The position numbers were made by a program, and so were the translations under genes. This document shows, piece after piece, positions 7,397 through 14,870 of a stretch of DNA of 30,288 nucleotides. The DNA lies in the NCBI GenBank assembly GCA_045617625.1, contig JAZLJA010000008.1, forward strand, positions 1 through 30,288, given 5' to 3'. The notes under the pieces are model-generated. The model ran no database searches and was not told where the DNA came from. It worked only from the letters and a program-made list of their open reading frames with translations. Source of the DNA: Firm-04 sp045617625. GTDB lineage: Bacteria; Bacillota; Clostridia; Oscillospirales; Ruminococcaceae. How positions within the stretch are numbered: position 1 is the stretch's first letter; the number at the start of each line of letters is the position of its first letter.

Positions 7397-9286
7397 ATGA
7401 AAAAGAAAAGCATCTCGCTGATGACTGCGGTCATCACGGCAGTGTCCGCACTGTCATTTCCGTCGGGCTGCATCTCCGCCGCCGACGATGTCCTTAAATA
7501 CGAATTCGAGGACGGAACATTTGCTGACTGCGAAAACAATCAGGGCATTGCCTGGGAGCAGGTCGATGAGGATGCCGAGGGAAATCCCTGCGACATGACA
7601 GGCTGGTCGGGCGACGGCTTTGCCTACATCGACGACAAGGATTCCTCTGTGGCAATCAAGGTCAGCGTGCCGAAGGACGGCTTCTATTCGCTGAAAATCA
7701 ACTATATCCAGTGCTTCGGCAAGCCCTCGAAAATCCAGTATCTCTACGTCAACGGTGAAAGTCAGGGCGAAGTGAGTTTTCCGTTCAATTCCGCTGAGGG
7801 CTGGACACTGCTGGATGCAGGTTATGTGTATCTGAACAAGGGCGAAAACGAGATCAAGATCGTCAGCTATTGGGGCTATACGTTTTTTGATTATCTTACC
7901 CTCTCCGATGCCCCCGCCTATATCAGCAGCCTGAACCCGACTTCGCAGCTCTGCAATCCCAAAGCCACGCAGGCGACGAAAAATGTCTACGATTACCTCT
8001 GCTCTGTATATGGCAAGCAGATCATCTCAGGACAGCAGGAATACTGCGGTTCGCACTGCTATAATAAAAATGCCTATGAGACCGAGGGCAAGCCGATCGA
8101 CTATTTCGAGAGCAATGAGGAAGAATTTGAATATCTGATGAAAACGACGGGCAAGCAGCCTGCCATCCGCGGCATTGATTTTCTGTTCTATAACACAACC
8201 GCCGCTTATATGGACGATGCCCCTGAGCGTGCAATCGCATGGTACAAGGACAAGGGCGGTATTCCCACCGTCTCATTCCACTGGAATGTTCCGACCGAAA
8301 AAGGCAGCAGCACCACCGCTTTCTATGTGGAATCGACCGGCAACACCCCGTTCACGACGTTCAGCATCAGCAACGCGCTGAAAGAGGGCACTTGGGAAAA
8401 TGAAGTGCTTATGGCTGATCTTGATCTGCTTGGCGAACAGTTCAAAAAACTCGCTGATGCGGATGTTCCCGTGATTTTCCGCCCGCTGCACGAAGCCGAG
8501 GGCGCATGGTTCTGGTGGGGCGCTGAGGGCCCCGAACCCTGCAAAAAGCTTTATGCGCTGATGCAGGACACCTTGCAGGATAAATTCGGCTGCAATAACA
8601 TCATCTGGGAGTGGACATCGAGTTCCTATATCACCGCCGCTGACTGGTATCCCGGAGATGACCGCGTTGACATTGTGAGCTGCGATAAGTACAACGCAGT
8701 GAATTATCAGCCGAATTTCTCGGCAAATGCTGCGACATTCTTCACCCTTGTGGCGAGTACAGAGGGTCAGAAGATGGTGGCAATGTCGGAAAACGACACA
8801 ATCCCGTCGGTGGATAAGCTGCTGGAGGCAAAAGCGGGCTGGCTGTATTTCTGCCCGTGGTATAAGAATTATCTGACTGATCTGAACACGCCCGAGGAAC
8901 TGAAAAAGATCTACACGAGCGATTATTGCATCACGCTGGATGAACTGCCTGACTGGAGCGAATATAAACCGCAGCAGGGCGGCAGCGAGCCCGGCAAAAC
9001 AACGACAACGACCACCACCACGACGACCACATCCACGACCACGAAATCGACACCGACGGGTGAAAGTCTGCTGGGCGATGTGAATCTGGATGGCAAGGTG
9101 ACGGTATCGGATGCGATCTTGGCATCGCGGATGAGTGTGGAGGACACGACGGTTGATGTAACGGAGCAGGGAAGAAAGAATGCGGACTGCAATTTTGACG
9201 GCGCGGTCAACTCGGAAGACGCGGTCAGGATTCTGAAATACATCGCGAAAATTCTGAGCAAAACGCAGTTTGAGAATGTGAAATAA
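7397..9286 (+). CDS. Secreted CBM35-GH26 mannanase-type enzyme with dockerin
   Basis: Predicted cellulosomal beta-mannanase; 629 residues. A signal peptide spans about 1-28. A beta-sandwich domain resembling CBM35 (about 32-170) starts LKYEFEDGTFADC and ends WGYTFFDYLTLSD. The GH26 barrel spans about 178-535. Glu366 in FRPLHEAEGAWFWWG fits the acid/base, and Glu465 in VAMSENDTIPS fits the nucleophile. A Thr-rich linker leads to a type I dockerin (558-625) with loops GDVNLDGKVTVSD and ADCNFDGAVNSED. The ATG has AGGAGG 6 bp upstream. GH26 also contains lichenase- and xylanase-type members, so the substrate is inferred. The rpiB gene lies directly upstream, and the convergent mreD lies downstream. 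Confidence 0.93.
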   Translation: MKKKSISLMTAVITAVSALSFPSGCISAADDVLKYEFEDGTFADCENNQGIAWEQVDEDAEGNPCDMTGWSGDGFAYIDDKDSSVAIKVSVPKDGFYSLKINYIQCFGKPSKIQYLYVNGESQGEVSFPFNSAEGWTLLDAGYVYLNKGENEIKIVSYWGYTFFDYLTLSDAPAYISSLNPTSQLCNPKATQATKNVYDYLCSVYGKQIISGQQEYCGSHCYNKNAYETEGKPIDYFESNEEEFEYLMKTTGKQPAIRGIDFLFYNTTAAYMDDAPERAIAWYKDKGGIPTVSFHWNVPTEKGSSTTAFYVESTGNTPFTTFSISNALKEGTWENEVLMADLDLLGEQFKKLADADVPVIFRPLHEAEGAWFWWGAEGPEPCKKLYALMQDTLQDKFGCNNIIWEWTSSSYITAADWYPGDDRVDIVSCDKYNAVNYQPNFSANAATFFTLVASTEGQKMVAMSENDTIPSVDKLLEAKAGWLYFCPWYKNYLTDLNTPEELKKIYTSDYCITLDELPDWSEYKPQQGGSEPGKTTTTTTTTTTTSTTTKSTPTGESLLGDVNLDGKVTVSDAILASRMSVEDTTVDVTEQGRKNADCNFDGAVNSEDAVRILKYIAKILSKTQFENVK

Positions 9287-9335
9287 ACCCTGCGGAACTC
9301 CATTATGAATGCATCGCAGATACAACTTTATCAAC

Positions 9336-9371
9336 AAAAGGAGCCCATCACAAGCTTTCGTGATGGGCTCC
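9336..9371. terminator. Hairpin terminator between GH26 gene and mreD
   Basis: GGAGCCCATCAC (9340-9351) and GTGATGGGCTCC (9360-9371) form a perfect 12-bp stem. AAAA to the left gives a short T-run for the minus strand, so it best terminates mreC-mreD. On the plus strand the tail is GTTCATT, which is weak. It lies in a convergent gap and probably serves both directions. Confidence 0.75.
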
Positions 9372-9400
9372 GTTCATTATGGGATGGGTATGTAGGTTTC

Positions 9401-9967
9401 TCACTCGTCACGGTGGATCGCTGCCGCGTCCATCGACTTCACTTGCTTGGTCAAAAGCTTCGTCAGCGGCAAATAGATCAGATACATCGGCAACGCCACG
9501 ATCAGCGTCAGCACACTCGACGGCAGATAGATCTCCCGCCACATCACTGCTCTGTCAGCTTTTCCGAACAACACCTGCGTCAGAAAATATGCCGCGCCTG
9601 CCCGCAAAAATGTACTCACCAGCGTCACGACCAGATAGTTCAAAAACGAACGCCGCAGCAGATTTCGGAACAGCAGCGAGGTAAACGTACATACACACAC
9701 CATGTATATCGCATTTGCTCCGAGCGGCGACCCGCACGCGAGATCCATACACAATCCTGCGCACAACCCCGCGAACATCGAGAAATATACATCCTCGTTC
9801 ATACAGATGCACACCGCCGCGGGCAGCACCCATATCGCCTGCACGCCGCCGCCAAGCATCGGCACGGCAGCAAGCAGCATCAGCAGAATGCCCAAAACCC
9901 GCCGCCAGAAATTCTTGCGGCGCGTCTTTTTCTCGGCACCCGTTTGACGGGCGCGGTTAATCTTCAT
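9401..9967 (-). CDS. mreD: Rod shape-determining membrane protein MreD
   Basis: Membrane partner of MreC in the elongasome that directs lateral wall synthesis; 188 residues. The sequence is a basic N-terminus (ARQTGAEKKTRRKNFWRR) followed by several hydrophobic helices, with GLCMDLACGSPLGANA in the middle, typical of MreD. It starts at the ATG at 9967 and overlaps the end of mreC by 11 bp, with GAGGGGAAGGG upstream inside mreC, so translation is probably coupled. Assignment rests on topology, length and position after mreC, since MreD sequence conservation is low. Confidence 0.88.
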   Translation of the reverse strand: MKINRARQTGAEKKTRRKNFWRRVLGILLMLLAAVPMLGGGVQAIWVLPAAVCICMNEDVYFSMFAGLCAGLCMDLACGSPLGANAIYMVCVCTFTSLLFRNLLRRSFLNYLVVTLVSTFLRAGAAYFLTQVLFGKADRAVMWREIYLPSSVLTLIVALPMYLIYLPLTKLLTKQVKSMDAAAIHRDE

Positions 9968-10820
9968 GGAACGACACGCCCTTCCCCTCGAAATCCAGCA
10001 GCACAGACACCGATTCCAGTGTTTCAAAATCCACCGTCGGCGCAAGCACCGCATAGGCTGTCAGACCTGTTGCTTCCATGCCCACTTCCGTCACATTGCC
10101 GATTGCCAGACCATACGGGAACAGACCCGTTGTGCCCGCGGTGATGACCAGATCGCCGGATCGCACCGTGCTGTCCTCGTCGAGATAGATCAGCTTGGTT
10201 TTGCGGTCGGCGGCGCATTTCAGGGTGCCCTCCACGATGCCGCTGTCGCCCGTTTCCAGCACCACGGCACCCACCGACAATTCAGGCGACAAGATCGTGG
10301 TCACCTCGGCGGAATGCTCGCTGAGCTGTGTCACCACGCCGATGAGCCCCTCGGAACAGATCACGGGTGCATTGAGCAGAATACCGTCTGCCTCACCCTG
10401 ATCGATGCGGAAACCGCCGCTCAGATCGTTGGTGAGCGGCATCAGATTGCAGCAGGGGGCACTCATCACAAAGCCGTTGGATTTTTCTGTGATCTTCAGC
10501 TGGTCGCGCAGGGCTTGCAGTTCACGTTCGGCGGCATCCTGCCCGATGAGCTTTTCGTTCAGTTCCGCAATTTGCGAACGCAGCCGCGCATTGTCCTCTT
10601 TATAGGCTTTTGCCTCAAAATAAGTGTCCAGTGTTTCGTTGACACTGCCTGAGATCGCTGCCGAAAATTTACGGACAGGTGTTACGACGGTCTGCAGCGT
10701 GCGAGAGACAAAATCAGAACCGCCGTTTTTTATCGAATAAAGCATCACGCCCGTCAGCAGGGCAACGATGCAAAGCATCACCCGAAAACGGGAGCTGCGA
10801 AAAAAATCTCCAAGCTTCAT
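9957..10820 (-). CDS. mreC: Rod shape-determining protein MreC
   Basis: Cell-shape scaffold with a membrane anchor and an extracytoplasmic beta domain that contacts penicillin-binding proteins; 287 residues. One membrane helix spans about residues 12-30. A coiled coil follows at about 65-115 (KEDNARLRSQIAELNEKL). Then comes the MreC beta core with CSEGLIGVVTQLSEHSAEV and RSGDLVITAGTTGLFPYGL. The ATG at 10820 is chosen because AAAGGAG lies 7 bp upstream and the membrane anchor starts right after; the longer open frame upstream is antisense to rplU. The promoter is at 10885-10913. No mreB is adjacent. Confidence 0.94.
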   Translation of the reverse strand: MKLGDFFRSSRFRVMLCIVALLTGVMLYSIKNGGSDFVSRTLQTVVTPVRKFSAAISGSVNETLDTYFEAKAYKEDNARLRSQIAELNEKLIGQDAAERELQALRDQLKITEKSNGFVMSAPCCNLMPLTNDLSGGFRIDQGEADGILLNAPVICSEGLIGVVTQLSEHSAEVTTILSPELSVGAVVLETGDSGIVEGTLKCAADRKTKLIYLDEDSTVRSGDLVITAGTTGLFPYGLAIGNVTEVGMEATGLTAYAVLAPTVDFETLESVSVLLDFEGKGVSFHED

Positions 10821-10884
10821 GCAAAAAGCTCCTTTGCGTTTGTTCGGCGCGGATATCTTTTTCCCATGCCGACATTCAATTTTC

Positions 10885-10913
10885 ATTATATCACAGCGCG
10901 GCGGAAATGTCCA
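10885..10913 (-). promoter_or_regulatory. mreC promoter
   Basis: On the minus strand TGGACA (10913-10908), a 17-bp spacer, and TATAAT (10890-10885) preceded by TGA. It is divergent from the rplU promoter about 110 bp away. Confidence 0.8.
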
Positions 10914-11021
10914 GTCTTTTCCGAAAATTCTGTTTGATGCAAAAACGGAAAGTTCGTGAAAATCACCAAAAAATCGCAGATAGAACCTACCAAAAACCAC
11001 AGGCGTTTTCGGGAGATACCC

Positions 11022-11050
11022 TTGACAAATGCCCTCAAATCCTGTATAAT
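11022..11050 (+). promoter_or_regulatory. rplU promoter
   Basis: Perfect consensus: TTGACA (11022-11027), a 17-bp spacer, TATAAT (11045-11050). It drives the rplU-prp-rpmA unit. Confidence 0.92.
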
Positions 11051-11056
11051 TACGTT

Positions 11057-11153
11057 TAGCCGCATATGTGTGGTCGAAGTCGGGGTATGCGCTCACGCGG
11101 AAATCCCGCACCTCACGTAGCGAGTTCTTACGAAAAGGCAGGTGCATATTGAA
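11057..11153 (+). promoter_or_regulatory. rplU leader RNA (candidate L21 leader)
   Basis: About 95 nt lie between the promoter and the rplU start. The segment contains GC-rich pairing (GCGG-AAATC-CCGC) and CGTA/TACG pairing just before the ribosome binding region. Position, length and structure fit the L21 leader known ahead of rplU in Firmicutes. I have not matched it to the covariance model. Confidence 0.5.
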
Positions 11154-11465
11154 ATGTACGCAGTCATTCTTACCGGCGGCAAGCAGGTTCGCGTCGAGGA
11201 GGGCAACATCGTCCGTATCGAGAAGCTCGAAGCCGCAGCAGGCGATACCGTCACTTTTGACAAGGTCGCTGCAATCGGTGACGAAAGCGGTCTGACCATC
11301 GGTACTCCCACCGTCAGCGGCGCAACCGTCACTGCAAAGGTATTGGCAAACGGCAAGGGCAAGAAGATCAACATCCTTACCTACAAGCCCAAGTGCGGAC
11401 AGAAGAAGGCGCAGGGTCACAGACAGCCCTTCACCCAGATTCAGATTCAGTCCATCAGCAAATAA
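11154..11465 (+). CDS. rplU: 50S ribosomal protein L21
   Basis: Large-subunit protein that binds 23S rRNA; 103 residues, typical for L21. The N-terminus MYAVILTGGKQVRVEEG and the C-terminal KKAQGHRQPFTQIQI are diagnostic. A GTG at 11142 is in frame, but L21 proteins begin at MYA, so the ATG at 11154 is chosen, with AGGTG about 9 bp upstream. It is first in the rplU-prp-rpmA unit, an order conserved in Firmicutes. Confidence 0.97.
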   Translation: MYAVILTGGKQVRVEEGNIVRIEKLEAAAGDTVTFDKVAAIGDESGLTIGTPTVSGATVTAKVLANGKGKKINILTYKPKCGQKKAQGHRQPFTQIQIQSISK

Positions 11466-11468
11466 TTT

Positions 11469-11819
11469 ATGATTCGGGCATATTTTGAAATGGTCGGGGG
11501 AAAGCTCGTGGGATGCGCAGTCATCGGACACGGCGGCGAGAATGCCCGCAGCCAGGAGGGAAAGATCCTCTGCGCGGCGGTGTCATCAGCTGTGGAGCTT
11601 GTTTGCAATACCCTGACAGAGTGCTTTCATGCGGACGTCGATATTCAGGCAGAGCCGAATGAAATCGCTTCCCGCAATCGTCTGGCATTCCGGCTGCAAA
11701 AGCCCGATGCCGATCAGTCTGAACTTATCCGCGGGCTGCTGATTCATTTCCAGAATCTCGCTGAGGATTTCCACGGCGGAATTTCCATCGAGATCGTAGA
11801 AGGCGATGAATCCGATTAA
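11469..11819 (+). CDS. prp: Ribosomal-processing cysteine protease Prp
   Basis: Cysteine protease that trims the N-terminal extension of ribosomal protein L27; 116 residues. The catalytic pair is visible: His21 in VIGHGGEN and Cys35 in KILCAAVSS, at the spacing known for Prp (formerly YsxB). The start lies only 3 bp after the rplU stop and has no recognisable Shine-Dalgarno site, so translation likely depends on coupling to rplU. The next gene encodes its substrate, L27, with an intact cleavage motif. Confidence 0.95.
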   Translation: MIRAYFEMVGGKLVGCAVIGHGGENARSQEGKILCAAVSSAVELVCNTLTECFHADVDIQAEPNEIASRNRLAFRLQKPDADQSELIRGLLIHFQNLAEDFHGGISIEIVEGDESD

Positions 11820-11855
11820 CACAGTCCGCCATCTTGAAAACGGAGGTGCAAATCC

Positions 11856-12140
11856 ATGCTTCGCATCAGTATGCAGTTCTTCGCTCACAAAAAGGGCGTC
11901 GGTTCTACCAAAAACGGCCGTGACTCTGAGGCTAAGCGCCTCGGCGTGAAGCGCGGCGATGGTCAGTATGTCCTCGCAGGCAACATTCTGGTTCGCCAGC
12001 GCGGCACACACATTCATCCCGGTAACAACGTCGGTATCGGCTCTGATGATACCCTGTTCGCTACCATCGACGGCAAGGTCAAGTTCGAGCGTTGGGGCCG
12101 TGACCGCAAGCGCGTCAGCGTTTATGCTGTTGAGCAGTAA
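11856..12140 (+). CDS. rpmA: 50S ribosomal protein L27 with Prp-cleaved extension
   Basis: Large-subunit protein whose mature N-terminus reaches the peptidyl transferase centre; 94 residues. The start MLRISMQFF precedes AHKKGVGSTKNGRDS. In Firmicutes Prp cuts after the double Phe, which would leave Ala10 as the mature N-terminus. GGAGG lies 9 bp upstream of the ATG at 11856. It is the last gene before the terminator at 12181. Confidence 0.97.
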   Translation: MLRISMQFFAHKKGVGSTKNGRDSEAKRLGVKRGDGQYVLAGNILVRQRGTHIHPGNNVGIGSDDTLFATIDGKVKFERWGRDRKRVSVYAVEQ

Positions 12141-12180
12141 TTGACACAATTCGGTCATTTCCTTGCGATGTGCAAGGTCG

Positions 12181-12217
12181 AAATCCCCTTGCTGCCAAAG
12201 CAGGGGGATTTTCTTTG
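12181..12217 (+). terminator. Intrinsic terminator after rpmA
   Basis: AAATCCCCTTGCT (12181-12193) pairs over 13 positions (one G-T) with AGCAGGGGGATTT (12199-12211) around a GCCAA loop, followed by TTTCTTTG. It separates the rplU-prp-rpmA unit from obgE. Confidence 0.85.
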
Positions 12218-12237
12218 CATTTGACCTTTTACGGGAA

Positions 12238-12277
12238 ATTTGTGTCTTTTCCGTCAAATTGCAGAGCTGACACAAAT
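12238..12277 (+). promoter_or_regulatory. Inverted repeat upstream of obgE
   Basis: ATTTGTGTC (12238-12246) and GACACAAAT (12269-12277) are perfect 9-bp complements separated by 22 nt. The element lies between the rpmA terminator and obgE, 25 bp before the obgE start. I found no standard promoter in this gap. It could be an operator or a leader stem that affects obgE translation (inference). Confidence 0.5.
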
Positions 12278-12302
12278 CGAATGAAAAGGCAGGGTGATTA
12301 TT

Positions 12303-13571
12303 ATGTTCGTGGATCAGGCGCGGATCCGCATTGAGGCGGGCGACGGCGGCGACGGTGCAGTGTCGTTTCACCGCGAAAAATATGTCGCGGCAGGCGGCCC
12401 CGACGGCGGTGACGGCGGCAAGGGCGGCGATGTTGTGTTTGTTGCCGATGACAACTTCTCCTCACTCATTGATTTCAAATTCAAGCGCAAATATCAGGCA
12501 CAGCGCGGCGAAAACGGATCGTCAAACCGCTGCACGGGCAAAAGTGCGCCGAATCTCATCATCAAGGTGCCGCGCGGCACGGTCGTCAGAGATGCGGAAA
12601 GCGGAAGGATTCTTGCGGATATTTCAGGGGATGAACCTGTGATCGTTGCAAAGGGCGGCAGAGGCGGCAAGGGCAATCAGCACTTCGCTTCCTCCACAAG
12701 ACAGGTGCCCCGATTCGCAAAACCCGGCTTCACAGGCGAAAAACTCGATGTGCAGCTCGAACTCAAGCTGCTCGCCGATGTGGGACTTGTTGGCTTCCCG
12801 AATGTCGGAAAATCCACGCTGATCTCGGTGGTATCGGCGGCAAAACCCAAAATCGCAAATTACCATTTCACCACCCTCACGCCTGTGCTTGGCGTGGTGC
12901 GCGTGGATACGGAAAAATCATTCGTCATGGCGGATATCCCCGGACTCATCGAGGGTGCTGCTGAGGGCGCAGGGCTCGGACATGCTTTCCTGCGCCATGT
13001 GGAACGCTGCCGTCTCATCGTTCATGTGCTGGACTGTGCAGGCAGCGAGGGCAGAGATCCCATCGAGGACTTTTGCAAGATCAACACCGAATTGCAGAAT
13101 TTCTCGGCACAGCTTGCGGAATGTCCGCAGATCGTGGCGGCAAACAAATCGGACCTTGCAGACGAGGAACAGATCGCAAGGCTGAAAGATTACATCGAGG
13201 GGCAGGGGCTGCCGTTTTACGTCATTTCGGCGGCGACCGTGCAGGGCACAAAACCGCTCATCGACGAGATTGCAAAGCAGCTTGAAACACTGCCGCCCGT
13301 CAAACGGTTTGAGCCCGATGAGATCCCCGAAAGTGACACGCAGGACGATGCACGGAAATTTACCGTGGAGGTCGTGGATGGCGTGTACTGCGTCGATGCA
13401 CCGTGGATGGAGCCCATCATGCGCACTATCAACCCCGACGACTGGTCATCGCTTCAGTATTTCGAGCGTGTGCTGAGAAGCAGCGGTATCATCGACAAGC
13501 TGGATGCAATGGGCATTCAGGAGGGCGACACCGTCAGCATTGGAGGCGTGGAATTCGATTATGTCGATTGA
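12303..13571 (+). CDS. obgE: Obg-family GTPase
   Basis: Essential GTPase involved in 50S assembly and stress signalling; 422 residues, close to Bacillus Obg. The Gly-rich Obg fold (about 1-158) shows GGPDGGDGGKGGDVVF. The G domain has P-loop GFPNVGKST, DIPGLIEGAAEGAGLGHAF and NKSD. A C-terminal OCT domain (about 345-422) follows, as in Gram-positive Obg. The ATG at 12303 is preferred over a GTG at 12294 because AGGG lies 8 bp upstream and family members start at MFVD. It overlaps the mini-III gene by 11 bp. Obg genes commonly follow rpmA, as here. Confidence 0.97.
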   Translation: MFVDQARIRIEAGDGGDGAVSFHREKYVAAGGPDGGDGGKGGDVVFVADDNFSSLIDFKFKRKYQAQRGENGSSNRCTGKSAPNLIIKVPRGTVVRDAESGRILADISGDEPVIVAKGGRGGKGNQHFASSTRQVPRFAKPGFTGEKLDVQLELKLLADVGLVGFPNVGKSTLISVVSAAKPKIANYHFTTLTPVLGVVRVDTEKSFVMADIPGLIEGAAEGAGLGHAFLRHVERCRLIVHVLDCAGSEGRDPIEDFCKINTELQNFSAQLAECPQIVAANKSDLADEEQIARLKDYIEGQGLPFYVISAATVQGTKPLIDEIAKQLETLPPVKRFEPDEIPESDTQDDARKFTVEVVDGVYCVDAPWMEPIMRTINPDDWSSLQYFERVLRSSGIIDKLDAMGIQEGDTVSIGGVEFDYVD

Positions 13572-14016
13572 TGCCATGTCACCCCATGACGCAAAACTGT
13601 TTTCGCCGCTGGCACTGGCTTTTCTCGGAGACAGCGTCTACGAACAGTTTGTGCGCGAAAAATTGCTTCGTGAGGCGAATCGCCCCGCAAGACAGCTTCA
13701 CGATGCGGCTGTGGCGAAGGTCAGAGCCGAATATCAGGCGGCTGCGGCGGATTATCTTGTGCCGATGCTCACGGAGGAGGAAACCGAAATCTATAAGCGC
13801 GGCAGAAATGCAAGCGGCATTTCGGTGCCCCGTCATGCATCGGTCGGCGACTATCGTAAGGCTACGGGGTTTGAAGCACTGTTTGGATATTTACAGCTCT
13901 GCGGGCGGCAGGAGCGGCTCGAAGAACTGTTTGCGTCGGTGTGGGAGATGCAGCCCGTACAAATCACCGATGATATGCAGGAAGATCACGAAAACAACGA
14001 AAACACTGAAATTTGA
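13561..14016 (+). CDS. mrnC: Mini-ribonuclease III
   Basis: RNase III-like enzyme without a double-stranded RNA-binding domain, which matures 23S rRNA ends; 151 residues. LALAFLGDSVYEQFVRE carries the signature with catalytic Asp24, and later blocks RGRNASGISVPRHASVGDY and ATGFEALFGYLQL match the family. The start overlaps the end of obgE (ATG at 13561, stop of obgE at 13571). The nearest Shine-Dalgarno match, GGAGG, is 14 bp upstream, a long spacing that suggests coupling to obgE. The C-terminal tail is acidic and probably disordered. Confidence 0.94.
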   Translation: MSIDAMSPHDAKLFSPLALAFLGDSVYEQFVREKLLREANRPARQLHDAAVAKVRAEYQAAAADYLVPMLTEEETEIYKRGRNASGISVPRHASVGDYRKATGFEALFGYLQLCGRQERLEELFASVWEMQPVQITDDMQEDHENNENTEI

Positions 14017-14032
14017 TTAGGAGGCGTTTCCA

Positions 14033-14770
14033 ATGTCAGGACATTCCAAGTGGAATAACATCAAGCGCAAAAAAGAAGCGACCGATGCTGTGAAGGCAAA
14101 GATCTTCACCAAAATCGGCAGAGAGATGATTGTCGTTATCAAGGAGGGCGGTGCTGACCCCAACAATAATGCGAAGCTTCGCGATCTGATCGCCAAGGCA
14201 AAGGCAAACAACGTCCCCAACGATAACATCGACCGTCTGATCAAAAAAGCCGCAGGCGGCGAGGATAAGAACGATTATCAGGAGATGGTCTACGAGGGCT
14301 ATGGTCCCAACGGCGTTGCAGTCATCGTGGAATGCCTCAGCGATAACAAAAACCGTACCGCTGCGGATGTGCGCCATTATTTCGACAAATTCGGCGGCAA
14401 TCTGGGCACATCGGGCTGTGTGTCGTATCTGTTCACGAATAAAGGCGTTGTGGTTCTGGAGCATGACGGCGATCTTGACGAGGACACCGTCATGGAGGAT
14501 GCAATGGAATTCGGCGGCGACGACATGACCTTTGGGGAGGACAGCGTGGAAATCGTATGTGCGCCTGAGGCTTTGTCGGAGCTGAGAGACGGTCTGGTGA
14601 GCAAGGGCTATCTGGTCGTTTCCGCTGAGGAAGCACAGATCCCCAGCACTTACGTCACTTTGACGGATGAGGATCAGATCAAGAAGATGGGCTTGCTGCT
14701 GGAGCATCTGGAGGATAACGACGACGTCCAGAACGTATGGCACAACTGGGAGATGCCTGAGGAAGACTAA
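14033..14770 (+). CDS. yebC: YebC/PmpR-family protein
   Basis: Member of the YebC family, long annotated as a transcriptional regulator; more recent work assigns some members a role in translating difficult sequences such as proline runs. The 245-residue product starts MSGHSKWNNIKRKKEATDA and has the family blocks YEGYGPNGVAVIVE and KFGGNLGTSGCVSYLF, with an acidic C-terminus. AGGAGG lies 8 bp upstream. It follows mini-III by 16 bp and ends the obgE-mrnC-yebC group before a terminator. Confidence 0.96.
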   Translation: MSGHSKWNNIKRKKEATDAVKAKIFTKIGREMIVVIKEGGADPNNNAKLRDLIAKAKANNVPNDNIDRLIKKAAGGEDKNDYQEMVYEGYGPNGVAVIVECLSDNKNRTAADVRHYFDKFGGNLGTSGCVSYLFTNKGVVVLEHDGDLDEDTVMEDAMEFGGDDMTFGEDSVEIVCAPEALSELRDGLVSKGYLVVSAEEAQIPSTYVTLTDEDQIKKMGLLLEHLEDNDDVQNVWHNWEMPEED

Positions 14771-14795
14771 GCAGGCACAGCAAAACGATATATGC

Positions 14796-14833
14796 AAAAA
14801 GCGGATGACCTTTGATAGGTCATCCGCTTTCAT
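14796..14833. terminator. Bidirectional terminator between yebC and plsY
   Basis: AAAGCGGATGACCT (14798-14811) and AGGTCATCCGCTTT (14817-14830) form a perfect 14-bp stem with a TTGAT loop. A tract of five A on the left gives the minus strand a T-run, and TTTC ends the plus side. Its core resembles the terminator at 5131. Confidence 0.85.
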
Positions 14834-14870
14834 ATTGTTATACGTTCCAATCAAAACAGCCGCAGAGGGA

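Noticed and set aside
9305..10144. Plus-strand open frame of 279 codons
   Set aside because: Antisense to mreD and mreC, begins before a terminator hairpin, and gives a His/Arg/Gln-rich translation without domains.
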